The notes beneath the pieces were generated by a model that saw nothing but the letters and a program-made list of their open reading frames with translations, was not told where the DNA came from and searched no databases. The translations under genes and the position numbers were made by a program. Shown here in pieces: positions 51,740 to 64,000 of a stretch of 64,000 nucleotides of DNA. Within the stretch, counting starts at the first letter, position 1. Each line of letters starts with the position of its first letter. This DNA is from Dirofilaria immitis (lineage: Eukaryota; Nematoda; Chromadorea; Rhabditida; Onchocercidae), in assembly GCA_024305405.1 (NCBI GenBank), contig JAKNDB010000088.1, positions 1,506,001-1,570,000 of the forward strand, read 5' to 3'.

Positions 51740-54537
51740 TCTCAAATTCTTCAAGATTTAAATTTAGGAGAAAAAGAGGTCGATAACAAAAATGTAAAAT
51801 TTGCATTAAATTTGACGATTTTAAATTTTCAATTTAATTAACAATACATTATGCATTAGTAATGATTAAATCGTCATCAGTTGATAAATGCGAATTATGA
51901 ACCATCATTATTAAAAATAATTAGCAAAATCATAAATTTGCAGGACAGTAAACTAAAATTAAAATTTTTAAGTTCCTCTGACATTAAAATGATAAGCAAG
52001 GAATAAGCTTGCTATTTTTGCAAAAAACTATCTTAATTGTATGAATAATAATGTAATAATATAATAAATATTATATCATTTTCTTAAGTTCTAGCACACT
52101 GAAATTAAAATAATTCCGATAATTTTTAAACTAAAAACACATTCGAATAAATTTTACTAGCTTTCTTTCTCGTTGGTAATTAAAGCTAATTAATTTGAAT
52201 AACTTTAGCTGAGAAAGTTGTACGAAATTTAACAATTTTCAATTTTCTAAGTAAAATTTTGGTTAAAAAAATGTTTCAATAAATTCGAATTAATAATGCA
52301 ATAAGTATTCGTTATCATTATCATCGTAAAATGATTGATGCAGATTAGTAGAAACGAATTTCTTCCTGAGGAAAATACTTTAAGGGAAAGGAAACTTTTA
52401 TTTGTTGTGGCTTCAAATTCGTGTAATTTAAACCGTTGAATGTAAAAGAGTTGCTTGTAAAAGAATTTTATTCTATTATAATTAACAACATGAATAAAAT
52501 ATATGAATGAAAATGAGATGAGCAGCAGAATGGTAATCTAATTGAATAACTGAATCAAATAAAAATTGAACAAAAATGAACCGCTGTTGTTGTTATCACT
52601 TAATTGGAGTAACCACTGCTTGAAAACATGTCAATTCATCGCGAGAAGCTGCTCATTTATGTATTCATAATTTTTGGTCTTTGTAGTAGATGGTGGCCTA
52701 CTTTACAGTAGTCATGCAAAAGATATAGTCATCAGAACAAATAATGAGAGATGGACAATATTCAAATATGCATAAAAGCTTCCATTGCTTATAATATCTC
52801 AAACGATTGGCATCCATTTCAACATTTTAAATATTGCACGTAAGCTTTATTATATGAAACAAAGAAAGGAATTGTTTAAATGGTTCATTATATTAGACAA
52901 CCTTAACATTCATTTATGCTGGTTAATGAGTAAGTCATGCAAGAAATAATTTGATTATTTGGATATATTTATATTAAAAATTATTTTATGAGTTATCAAT
53001 ATCATAAAATAAGCATCATGTATTAATAATTACAATATCATCAAAATTCTATTACTGATAATGATTATTAAATTAATCTGGATAAGCATAACTTAGTTGA
53101 TGAATAATTGATTAATTAAATTAAATGTTGGTGGTTAATTCAAATACTAACAGCTATTAATTAGTACAGATAATCATTTGTTTATTAAATCATATAGTTA
53201 TTATAATTATTATTAAATAAGTAATTAACTTAGTCATTTACTATATATAGTTTCAGATAAGTTATAGCTATTCAGCAAGTCGGGTAGTGATTATTATTGA
53301 TGTTGTATGATTTGCATTTGAGTAATTTGGATGATTATTATTATTCAATGGCTTGTAAATAACTTATTTAGTCACTTAATAAATTATTTGCTTAGTAGTT
53401 AATTTACTTAGTTATCTACCATACATTCACTTAATTTACTTAATAACTTATTTGATCACTTGTTTAATAATTCATTCATTTACTTAGGAAACTTAAAACT
53501 TAATAACCTATGCAACAATTAATATCACTGATGAAAAGTTATTGTGAAAATATTTGATGCGTTAAAATCGTAAAATTAAAGCTAAATTTTTACTCAGCTA
53601 ATTTAAAAAAAAAAAAGAAAAAATTAAAAGTAAAATCTTTAATTGTCAAATTTAAACTATAATTTGAAATATTCTATGTTAATATAAATATTAAAACAAT
53701 GTGATAGTAATGCATACTTTAAATTATCGAAATAAAATAATTCATCCGTTTGATTAAATTTTCTATTAGAGCGAAAAATTGAACAATTTTTGAAATGCTT
53801 GTAAGACTTGTAAGATGTTTAGAATTAGATAATGAAAAATAGTATTACAATGGATAAGACGGTAGAGATTATCCAATTTAAATATTAAATGATATGTCAT
53901 GTTGTTTCAGTGATATGAAGATTAAAAAAAGTTGCGATAAAGAAAGAAGACAGTGATTGGTAATACTAGCAAGACGCTGGAAACCTTGTGATTTGAAAAA
54001 ATAGCAATTCAACTAAAAACCACAGCAAACACTGTTGCTGATTAGGTTTAGTTATGAGTTGCAAGGGACTGCTGATAAGGAAGTGCGCTTGAAAAACGTG
54101 ACGTGATGTGAAGTTTTGCGGCTTTTAAGATGTATTGTTTTATAGTAGTTTACGTGTTAGCTCGCAGATAACGCATATACACCTATATTGCTGACAGTAT
54201 TCATGATTTTCGCATCGATATAATTTTTACAATTTGTAAGTTTTTCTTCATCATGGCATCCTACTTTTATTAGTAGTTACTGATGCATATTGCAAATGGT
54301 GTCCATGTTAAACACTGCTAGTGATAGTAGATAATTGAAGATTTTCACGTCGATATATGTCAAAATTTTTTTACAGTTATGAGTTTTTTTCAAGACATAA
54401 TATTACCTTTATGAACAATTAGAAAATTGATACACATCAAATATGAATGGTGAATTTTATGTTAACATATAACAAATTTTATGCAATTTACAAAATTTTT
54501 TTAGGATACATTTTGTACGTAAAACAAATCACTGGAA
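51740..54537. other. Intergenic region after the synthetase
   Basis: AATAAA at 52063-52068 is a candidate poly(A) signal for the synthetase, 324 bases after its stop. Between about 53160 and 53540 degenerate words of ATTTACTTAGT/AATAACTTATTT recur. DNA at 52550-52760 and 53930-54200 is less AT-rich, but I see no coding frame or tRNA there. Confidence 0.5.
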
Positions 54538-55411
54538 ATGTGGCAAATTTTGATCAGTTCGTTTTATTTGTTTATTGATAGAAAGTTGAAATTACAGCTT
54601 AATATATCAAAAGAAGAAGAACTGATTGATAATAGTTCGATGCATTTTTTTCTATCCTTTTTGTGGCAGAGTTTTAATTTTGTCTTTATTTATTAATTTT
54701 AGTTTATTTGCATAACTTACGTTTATTTCGCATTTCATTTTTATAAATAACTCAATTACGAAAAATGGCTGCAATCATTATTTTGGATAATATGAAAAGT
54801 TGAATTTAGCAATTAATATTTTTGAGACGTAAGAGCATAAAAGAATGAATGCATGGTGAAACATAGCTTGTATCTGAAAACGTAACATATTTTGTCGAGT
54901 GTATGTATTGGAGAGATCATTTAAATTAAGTTTATGGTCGATTAGAAAAATCAAATTACGATAAAATTCAGTTTCGTAAAATTCTAAAAAACTTTCGTTT
55001 TCAGTGTAAAATTTATTTCGTGAATTTATAAAATTATTTCGGTTTATTCGTTATCCAAATTTTCCTGCCGATATGGGAATGATTCATTAACTTATTCATT
55101 TATTCATTTCAATCGATGAATGTAACACCATTTCAGCTAGATACTCAAAAATACTTGTCATGCCGGTTGTGGTAGTAATTGGTGCAATTGGTTATTTCAT
55201 GGAACAAAAATTTTCCACTCCAAAGAAAATCCCATATTTGGATGCGTCAGTGAAGGAAGAACGTGAAAAGCGACAAATGGAAATTGAATTAGATTCAGAA
55301 TATGGTGCTCTGATGAATATTGATAAAATTAAAAGTAAAATAGTTCCTGAATCAAGCTTATTATTGAATACAGGCCGAAAAGGTTTAATTGATAATGAAA
55401 ATCGTTCCTAG
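54538..55411 (+). CDS. SMIM12-like small integral membrane protein
   Basis: SMIM12 is a conserved single-pass protein of about 92 aa with no firmly known role. Exon 2 (55137-55411, after a TTTCAG acceptor) encodes RYSKILVMPVVVVIGAIGYF, a membrane segment ending in the family's GA(I/V)GY motif. It is followed by a charged stretch (SVKEEREKRQMEIELD) and a C-terminal KSKIVPESSLLLNTGR, as in the family. Because the frame is open before the internal ATG at 55160, I place the start in a 19-base exon at 54538-54556 (ATG TGG CAA ATT TTG ATC A, donor GTTCGT). It gives the family's typical Met-Trp start and joins in phase (97 aa). That exon is tentative; a start at 55160 would remove part of the membrane segment. 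Confidence 0.75.
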
Positions 55412-56355
55412 GCATTCTATTAAATCATTAATAATAGTTACGGTATTTTTGAAAAAATATTTTGAAATTTACCACTATTATTTTTTGCTATTTTGTTGAT
55501 AATTTATAAGTTTCTATTCTTTAAAAATTATTATATCAATCCTATATATATAGAAGCTGATATTATTCATTTTGTTACTTATTTATTACTTTCGAATATG
55601 TGGTTAAATAATCTCGTATTATCGTTGTATTGAATTAAGTCTTACATTTTTGAAATAACTTCTCTCATTTATTTCTTTTTTTCAGTTCCAATTTAAATAA
55701 TTGTACGTATTATAATTGTTTCTTGTATATGATGCTCATGAAATTTTGACCTATTTATGATACAGAACTAATATTATCAAATATATATGCATTTAGAATC
55801 CTTACTCATGCCAATTTTGTACATTTGTTACGTGTTTGAAGAAATAATAAAAATTTATCATGATTATTATGCAGTATTATTCATTGTAGCCGTTCTTCCG
55901 GGGACAATTTACTACAATTTTGGAATATTTCGGTAGCGAAAATTAGCATGAAGCCCAAATGAAATTTAGAAGTTATCAACTAAATTTATTTAATTAATTT
56001 TTGGACTTATGGACTGGAGAACTGTTGGTTTGGTAAACTTTTTCGCAAAATCTTATTTGTACCATAAAGGATCGATGTTCGGGATTGTTGTCCAGGAGAA
56101 AGGATTTGCATCATATGTCCGAAGGCTTGTTATCAGTTTTTTTTTTTAATATTACCTAATTTATTTCCATCATGAACGATTACTTATTATTTGCATTAGT
56201 TTTCCATAATTCTCAATTTAGATGAGTTTAAAATTTGAGTTTTTTTGTCCCACAAAATACATCTACTTAGTAAGGGATTTTTAGTAAAAAGAACTTTCAG
56301 ATTTTTATAAATTCTTTAGCAATTTATTCCTTCCTCTATCTTATCATCTATTTTT
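55412..56355. other. Intergenic DNA between SMIM12-like and DNAJC4-like genes
   Basis: Just under 1 kb with no gene seen. A CTTTCAG acceptor at about 56303-56309 and TTCTTTAG at about 56318-56325 precede the next start codon, so the 5' UTR of the J-protein gene probably begins there. Confidence 0.5.
55846..55851 (+). promoter_or_regulatory. Poly(A) signal candidate for SMIM12-like gene
   Basis: An AATAAA hexamer lies about 435 bases after the stop. It is supported by position only. Confidence 0.3.
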
Positions 56356-58025
56356 ATGAAACGAAATCATTATGATGTATTGGGCATTCCATATGATGCG
56401 ACGGATGAAGAAATAAAGGATGCGTTTGTTAAAAATCTCAGGAAGTAAGCTTTGAATTTTTTTCTTTTTTATATTGAAACATGATGAAAAATGGATATAG
56501 GAAAGCTGCAAGTCTAAAGAATTTCTTTCCTTAGCTCTGAAATATTGATTTTATTTTAGAATATTATTGTATTATGTGTTAAGATAAAAGAAATGTCAAT
56601 ATGGCAATTCTTTGACGTCATGCAATTTGTTATCATAGTTAAAATTTTATGACACTTTGCGATATTTTTTTCTTATAAAAACATTATTTTATTTACTTTT
56701 AAATGAAAAATTTAAAAAAAAATTATTTAGCTTTTTTACAGTCTCTGCTATTTAATTTATAACATTATGTGCTATAAAATCAATTGGGCGGACATATATT
56801 AAACATTGCGATCATTTTTCGATACCTCATGACAATTATTTAATTAATATTATATTTCACAAAATCGTATTTCTAATAAATATACAGTGCGTTTAAAAAT
56901 TTTTTTAAAGAAAGAAAAAGAAAATTTTTTTGTTCCTTTTTTCGAAATTATTTCGAATAAACCATTCTATATGTAAAAACTAAAAGGGGACTACCAAGTG
57001 TTAGCCAAGAATTGCCTTATTTTTTATTGTTATTAGCTGCATCCAGATGGCAAAAATTTCAATCCAGAAGCGTTACGATCAATAGATAAATATTCACCAG
57101 ATCTTACCGAACAATTCATGCAATTAAAAATTGCTTATGATATTTTACGACGTTCAGTACGGAGAAAGCAATATGACCAAATGATGGGAATTGAACGTTT
57201 GAAACGTTTCAATAAGGTAAAATTTATAATTTTTATAATATAAATCGATTTTCCATATTAATAATTAATTAGAATCGGAAATGTAGGATAGAAATTGATT
57301 AAATTTGAACTATACCTAAAACATGTGTTTTGTAAAAGTGATATAGATTTCACTTAATTTTTCAGCGACCAGACAAGTTAAACCTTTACGACGTTGAAGC
57401 CAAAAAGCAAAGTTTTATAACAAATTTTGGCATGTCAGCTCGAGAATTCGTCAGCCGTGATTTTTATGTGCGATTAGCAGATAATTCGGATAATTCGCTG
57501 ATGTATTTCACTGCCGGCGGTTTAATAGTTATTTTGATGCTACAAAAATTATATGTGTGGTAGTGCTTTTTGAATTCAATGTGCAGAAAATTGAGAATAT
57601 CAGTTCTGTCAAATATAATTGCTAATTAAAAGAAAATTAAGAAATCTTTATCAATAATTTATCACATCATTCTTCGATAATTGATAATTTTATTTGGCGG
57701 ATCTGTGAAGTATAGTATTATAGAATATAGTTTATGAATTATAATATTATAATCATGCGGTTACATTTTAGTGATATCTGATCGGCCTAGAACATTTATA
57801 TTTTTAGAGAATTTTTAAAGTGTTAGTCATCATGTAAAATTTAATGGTTGTTTTCAAGGTCTTATGATGTCAAATGTTCATAATACTTCAAAATAATTAT
57901 ACAGGTTTTAAATTTTGGAAGAATTAAATGTTGTCCATTATAGGTATCTAGAATCTACTAATGGCGATAAATCGAATGCAGTAACAACTAAAAAAAAAAT
58001 TGCGAAGAAACGTGAAAAATGGTAG
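56356..58025 (+). CDS. DNAJC4-like J-domain protein with C-terminal membrane segment
   Basis: A type III Hsp40 co-chaperone that would stimulate an Hsp70 ATPase at a membrane. There are four exons: 56356-56444, 57037-57216, 57366-57559 and 57944-58025, giving 181 aa. The J domain starts at once (NHYDVLGIPYDATDEEIKDA). Exon 1 lacks one base in the A run 56431-56435; with it, the exon ends KKSQE and exon 2 starts LHPDGKN, placing the essential HPD at residues 32-34. KSxELHPD is the pattern of vertebrate DNAJC4. Without the base, exon 2 would be read out of frame. A longer insert (NFNPEALRSIDKYSPD) precedes helix III; the domain ends RRKQYDQMM. A hydrophobic segment at about 135-155 and a basic tail (KKKIAKKREKW) follow. 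If intron 3 is retained, the protein stops after KLYVW. Confidence 0.88.
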
Positions 58026-59061
58026 TTGGAATGCTGAACATTTCAACTAAACAATGGTGGGTAAAACTTCATGATTCATCTCTAATTATTTCGTACCGGT
58101 GTAATTATCAGAAGATTCGAAACATCAAAATAAGATTCCTGTAAGACTGATTATTTATGTTCTCCATTTTATTTTTGTAGTCTTTTAAAGTTTGCCGAAA
58201 ACGAACCAACAAGCGTAAAATTTATGTCCTATTATATTTATCTGTGAAATTTTCGAATTCTTATCTTAAAAGACATAAAATATGAAACGATTGAAAGTTC
58301 GAATTTTGAGATTAATAATATATTGACAGGAGAAATAATCAATGAATAATTTTATTATGAATATTAGATATTTAAGATAACAAATAGGATTGGCGGTTTT
58401 TTGATTGAATAATCGAGTTTATAATTGTTTCGGCAGTTTCTGATTGAAGGGTCGGATTTACAAAGATTCAGTGATTTTCTAATTAATCAATCGAATTTAT
58501 GAGGAAAGAATAGCTTTGATTGTTAAAAAAAAACAAAAAAACAAAATAAAAAAGTGGGAGAATATCTAATAACAGTTTATTTTCTTGATGACACGAGAAA
58601 AAGTTCAAAAATAATTTGTTCTGAATCTTTGCAGTTGGAGAGTACTTTAAATGTTAGGGGATAAGGATTCATTTTAATGATTGATTTTTTTATTCCTTTC
58701 TCTTCTTCTTTTCTTCCTTTCCTCTCTCTCTTCCTCTCATTCGTTCGGTACTCGAGAAAAAAATTAAAAAACTTATGACAGATGTTTTATTTGAGTTCAT
58801 TTTTTATGACTTGAAAGGGTTTTTTTCTTTTAATGTGTATTGAAAAGAGCCGCACATAGTTGTTAAAAGTAAATTAATTTGAGAGAGAAACAAAAGATTA
58901 CTATTCTAAAAAGTATTCTGAAAATTCTATTTAGATTCTTTGAATTTTAAATTGTTTTATTTTTTCCATTCACTTGTATACAATTTTTTAATTTCAGTTT
59001 AATTATTTTTTTTGATAATTGCTTAATCAGGATTTAATAATCGTTTTATAACATTGCAGTT

Positions 59062-59158
59062 ATAGTCTTTTAAGATTGGATTCTATTCTTGTTTGCTTAT
59101 AAAAATTTTATTCTTTAAGACTGGATTCTATTTCTGTTTGCTTATAAAAAAAAGTATT
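59062..59158. repeat. Tandem duplication of a unit of about 46 bp
   Basis: TCTTTTAAGATTGGATTCTA plus TTCTTGTTTGCTTATAAAAA occurs twice in tandem, with few mismatches. Confidence 0.85.
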
Positions 59159-60966
59159 ATAGCGAGAGAGAGAAAAAAATTGAACTAATTTCATCTCTCT
59201 TTTCAAATTATTAAATTATAGTTTAAAAGATAAAATTATTTGGTGAAAAGAAATCGTTAGATTTTAAAATTATTGGAAAATTCAATATTTTATTATTAAT
59301 ATTACTTGAATTTGCACTTACTTCAATAATTAGTGCTTAATTCAATAATTAATTCTAAATTAACTAAAACTGATATCAATAGTTATCATAGAAAGTTTCA
59401 TTAATGTAAATTTTGTCAGGTAGTTTTTTAATTAAAAAGTAGTGTTGAATTTTATTTTTGCATGCGAAAGTAATACTTTTTTTCTTTTTTAGAAATATAT
59501 AAGCATGATAGATGTTTAAGTTTTATTGCTGCAAAACTATCATAAAAATTCATCGTGTAGAAATTTATTTGCTCTTGATTCGACAAATTTTTTTCTTCTT
59601 TCCTTTTTTTGATTTTTCTTCTTTCTTAATCTTTTTATTTGAAATAAAGTAATTTATGAATATTGTGATTCATAAATGACTAATTATCGAAAATGTGGAA
59701 AATTTATGCTTGAAATTTTAAAAATTTCAGCGTGAAAAAATTTAAAAATTTAACAAAGAAAATTAAAAAATTGAAAAAAATCCAGAAAAATTGTGGAACA
59801 ATGCAGCTGGAAATTTTTGCTTGCTAGAATTGTAAAGTTTAATTTTTGAACTTATCAAATGTGCGCTCAATTGCTGATAATGATATCTTTTTATATTGCT
59901 AGATTTCTATTAAATATTATATAGATTATTTTGATTGAATTGCAAGTGCTATCGACTATTTGAATATGTAAATTTGAATATTGTAATTTCATAATTCGAA
60001 TTAAATTTATTTATGATAAATAAGAAGTCGGATTAATTTTTCTTTCTTTTTTTTATCATTTCATTTTTATCATATTAATATATTATGTATTATGTATTGA
60101 GAAATTGTAATATTATCTGCCTGAGAATCAAAATATAAATAATTAAAATAACTATATGGATAAAAATAATTATTTAAATCTATGCTAATTTATCTTTCTT
60201 TTTTTTCTCTTTTCCTTTGATTATTCGTTCAATAAATATATTATAATCGAAGATTTTCATAAATTTGTTAGATTTAATTATTTGGTTTTACAAATTCCAC
60301 ATAATATTATCTTAAAGTATTTTTTTAAAAAAAAAGAAACTATTAGGAATTTATTGCTTATTTTCTAATTTCCAAATTTTTTTTTGAAAATTTTTTTTGA
60401 AGAAAGAAAAGACAAAATTATTCTTTTGCATATTTCTTTTCAACTATTCATTATTTTTTGCTTTTGGAAATTAATCAAACATATTGATTTAATGCTTATC
60501 CATTATTTGTTTATATAATATATATATCATTTTGTATTTATTCATGTGATTTAGATTTTATTATATTCTAATAATTTTCCTTCACATTCTTTTATTCATT
60601 TACTTATTTTTTGTTAATTACTCATAAGTGCTATAAACTAATAATTTATTAATTGAATTTATCACATAGATTTTTAAAATTTCTTATTTTCATAAAATGT
60701 TTAATCCTTTTATTCATCTATATTAATGATTAAAGTAGTCGAGAAATTTATGTAAATTTTATGCTTATTTTGCACTAAATTGTCATCAATCAGTTATTGA
60801 AAAATGTACTAAAAGTAATAAAATTGCATATTCAGATATGAAAAAGTTGGAAATGTATTGCTTAATAACAAGTCCAATTTTCCGCTATTTACAAAAAAAG
60901 AAAAGTACAGTCTGGAACTTTTTTTATTTAGCTTTTTGATATATTATTGATGATTGATTGCTTTAT

Positions 60967-61045
60967 CGTATATTATTGGACACACGTACGTAGTATGATA
61001 TATTTTGTATATTATTAGACACGTACGTAGCATGATATATTATGA
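60967..61045. repeat. Duplicated unit of about 40 bp with ACGTACGT core
   Basis: TATATTATTGGACACACGTA and CGTAGTATGATATATT recur once with ACAC reduced to AC. The core ACGTACGT is palindromic, and further ACGTAATATACGTAAT words follow to 61060. Confidence 0.85.
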
Positions 61046-61333
61046 TTGACGTAATATACGTAATATATATATATATCTATGTATATTTTTTCAAAATATT
61101 TCTATTTTTTTATTATTATTTCATCTTTTTTAAAAAAAGTTTAATCTATCTTAATTCATATATTACGTCAAATCGTAATCATTAATTGTTATGTGAAATC
61201 GTGATTGAATAAATTGAACAAAATAATTTTATCCATAATTAATCATAATTACTAATTACAGGTAAAAATTATTGATCAGTTTATTTTTACTAAAAATTAT
61301 ACAAATTCATAAATCTAATTAATTTTCAATCAA

Positions 61334-63963
61334 ATGTGTATGCCACGACATCTTGATGGTGTTATAAAGCCAGTTCGACGACCATTGTATTACTCATCAC
61401 ATTTTTGGTTTTCCACACATCAAAATATTTCCGAGAAGAATTATTATGATATTTTGGGCGTGAAACGAGATGCTTCAATTGCTGAAATTAAAACTGCTTT
61501 TTATAAATTATCAAAAAAGGTATGATTAGTTTAATTTTATTATAATTATTTTTTTTTCAAAATTTTATTTCATTTTTTATTTCTTTAAAAACATATTATA
61601 TTTATATACATACATATCATTTCTGATTAATTCAACGATTATTTGGCTACGAATGAATAAATACAATAAATCTTATGGATAATTTGATTCATTCATTCAT
61701 CATTTATAATAACTTGATGAAAATAATTCTGTTGAATGAAAATATTCAACAGGAAATTAATAGAAATTATTCGGGAATTAATTGAGGAGAAAAAAAGGTT
61801 AATTTTTATTTCTATTTTCGAGATTCTATGAGATATAGCTTAAATTGGCAATCTATTGATGTTTACTTCTTTTCAATTTTACTGATAATTAGAAATAATT
61901 TCCCTAAATGAATATTATGAAAAACAAGACTAAAAGATGTTATATTGCATAAATAAATAGAATTTGATCATGTATAATTGTTGCTGAAGTCGAGAGTCAT
62001 CGATTATTTGTTACAATTGCTTAATGATTCGGATTTTTTGACGAGAACGAAATGATATTTGTTGTCCTAAATTTTTCAAAATTTTATAATTATTCCATTA
62101 TCTTTTTCAATTATAAGAAGATATTTGGTTGTTGATGGAAATAATCAATAAATTATCATATTCAAGATTCATTCTTATTCATCTGCCTCTTATCATCTGT
62201 ATTTTTCCAGTATCATCCAGATGCAGTCAACAAATCAAGAGATGTTAATATGCAAGGGACGATTTATCTGGAAATCAAAGATGCATATGAAGTATTGAAA
62301 GATAAGAAAAACGACAAGATTATGATTTGGGACTTACGAATACGTTCACATTTCATCCGACATACGGGAAACACAGTGAAACTACGGGTCAAAGCTTTAA
62401 AAATGTGATTCATCAAATGTTAGTTTTACATCTATGATTAGTTTTATTTATAATTTTTTGATGCTATTTTATGGAATATTAATAACTATTATAGTTTCTT
62501 TAATAAATTCGATAACCTATTAATGCAAATTTTATCTAATTAAAGTAATTTGACAAAGGTTACTATGAATCTCTGATATGAGGGAATTGGAAAAAAAAAC
62601 GAAAAGCAATGGATTTTTATATTTTATATTAGGGATGAAAAATTTCAAAAAATATAAATCTATAATTCATTTATTTTTTGATAATCAATAAATATCATTA
62701 ACATGAAATTTGATAATAATAATAATTGCTTTCTAAAGATTATTTCACATATTAAATCTGAAATATCAATTATTCTCCGTACTACATTTGAAATAATTTC
62801 ATTGTGAAAAAATTTTTTACAAATATATTTTTATTATAATGCTTAATTTATGATATTATTTGCCAGTGTATTCTTATAAAAGACTGTATATTGTGATGCT
62901 ATATATTATAGTTAAAATTTCATAAAGTATAATTAATATCAGGAAGACATAGATGATTTATGAAAATCTTATTTTATTAAATAAATATATATCCGTAACT
63001 TACTTTTTTCAGTTTTAGCTAACATTTCAATGAGATTAGATTTTTAGTTTTATGCAAGAACACCACAATATGATAATGATATTTGGTACGAATGGTATAG
63101 GAAACGACGTATGAATCAAATGGAAGCACGTTGGATTCGAAAGTGAATTATTTTTATATAATTTAGATGTACAGTTTCATTAGTAAAAAGTTTCATTTTA
63201 AGTTTATGATGAGAGCTATGTGAAAGATAAAATGTTAGAACACTAGAATAGAATCATTTTTGAATTAATAATTATTGAATTTTTATTTCTTTTCTCATAT
63301 TTTATATTCGGAAGAAGTTATGATGTTAATAAATTTTGGAATGATTTAAAAAGTTTTCCATTGTTGTAGGAAAAAATAGGCTCTATTTGGGAGTAATAGG
63401 TAAACATTTTCATCAATTTGAAAATGATTTTATGTTTCAGAAATACCGAAGATTATTGGCTGGGAACCGTAATGGTTGTTTTCGTGGCATCTTTTGTATT
63501 TTCGATGATTATACGTATACGGAGTGAACAGTAAGTTTTTCTTTGAAATTTTTGAAAAACTATTTTAAATATCAGAACAGAATGAACAGACAAAAGAGTA
63601 GACAAAATTTTTTAGATTTTTGGAGCTTTTAATATATAATCAATGAATGATTAGGTTTTAATATTTTTCGCAACATTTAGGATATCATATAAGAAAAATC
63701 TAGGATCTGATATCCTAAATAATCCTAATCATTCATTGATTTTTTTCCTTGCAAATTTTTTATTTGAAATGATTTAACTTACTACAAATTAGAAAATATG
63801 CTTGAAATTTATTGAAATCTGAGGAAATTTTTAAATTTTCAGTCGTCAACGAAAAGAATGGATTGGAAATTTGGCACGAAAAAATAATACACAAGAAACT
63901 GATGATAAAAATTTGAAGCGATATCCTGGAACAGTTCAAAAGAGAATAGTGTGGCTGCAATAG
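61334..63963 (+). CDS. DNAJC30-like J-domain protein with C-terminal membrane segment
   Basis: In animals DNAJC30 is a mitochondrial inner-membrane J-protein linked to respiratory complex function. There are five exons: 61334-61519, 62211-62404, 63048-63142, 63441-63530 and 63843-63963, giving 228 aa (the human protein is 226). Residues 1-30 are rich in Arg, Ser and aromatics without acidic residues apart from Asp8, consistent with a mitochondrial presequence. The J domain runs NYYDILGVKRDASIAEIKTA to helix IV, with HPD at 64-66. After a polar linker, FYARTPQYDNDIWYEWY is followed by a basic helix and a membrane segment at about 164-183 (YWLGTVMVVFVASFVFSMII). Exon 2 lacks one base in the A run 62307-62311; with it the frame reads KKKRQDYDLGL, the usual end of a J domain. 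The exon 2 donor (AAT|GTGATT) is chosen by phase. The exact orthology, and hence the complex it serves, is inferred. Confidence 0.87.
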
Positions 63964-64000
63964 AAAGAAAAGAAAAAATTACTAAACCATAGAAAAGGGA

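Larger units (their letters stand above)
58026..61333. other. Intergenic AT-rich DNA between the two J-protein genes
   Basis: No gene is supported. It contains degenerate units of about 50-55 bp at 58385-58505 (TTTTTGATTGAATAATCGAGTTTAT-like), a tandem duplication at 59062-59158 and another at 60967-61045. A CTAATTACAG acceptor-like site ends near 61261, 73 bases before the next start. Confidence 0.55.

Noticed and set aside
52550..54200. Possible tRNA or other RNA gene in the less AT-rich patches
   Set aside because: I could not find a cloverleaf or A/B box pair on either strand. A covariance-model search would settle it.

Overview
The window is a piece of a strongly AT-rich invertebrate nuclear genome, most likely a parasitic or clade III-type nematode. 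The reasons are intron-rich genes with TTTTCAG- or TTTTAG-type acceptors, acceptor-like sites just upstream of start codons that resemble trans-splice sites, a nematode-style multi-exon globin, and protein families whose closest recognisable form is metazoan. I cannot name the species from the sequence. There are no bacterial operons, rRNA genes, CRISPR arrays or recognisable transposase genes.

Layout: a small secreted cysteine-rich protein on the minus strand (371-1387); the N-terminal acetyltransferase NAA10 (5538-6896, plus); a secreted or membrane-anchored protein built from an exon-encoded repeat containing DPNYQTLAGIG-DIFGADK (9445-13078, minus, seven exons); a BRO1-domain protein of the BROX family with a C-terminal CAAX box (16111-18598, plus); about 14.6 kb of gene-poor, low-complexity DNA with several satellites (18.6-33.2 kb); a globin with two candidate alternative first exons (33219 and 36753) joining three shared exons up to 40921; a 13-exon long-chain acyl-CoA synthetase (43937-51739); a SMIM12-like small membrane protein (54538-55411); a DNAJC4-like membrane J-protein (56356-58025); and a DNAJC30-like J-protein (61334-63963). 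From BROX onward every gene is on the plus strand.

The genes are housekeeping or membrane-related and do not form one pathway. BROX (ESCRT and prenylation), SMIM12, the two J-proteins with C-terminal membrane anchors and the acyl-CoA synthetase are all membrane-associated, but I see no evidence of a functional cluster.

Three things stand out. (1) Eight conserved coding exons in five genes each lack one base, always in a run of A or T. This looks like systematic homopolymer undercalling in the assembly rather than real pseudogenes. (2) The globin has two divergent first exons, both phase 2, encoding the same start of the globin fold; one carries an N-myristoylation signal and a polyglycine tract, the other does not. 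(3) Intron 5 of the acyl-CoA synthetase holds a reversed copy of about 72 bp of exon 3 of the same gene (or a paralogue), with four differences. The repeat protein with one repeat per exon and a 28.7-29.3 kb foldback enclosing a GA-rich minisatellite are also worth a look.
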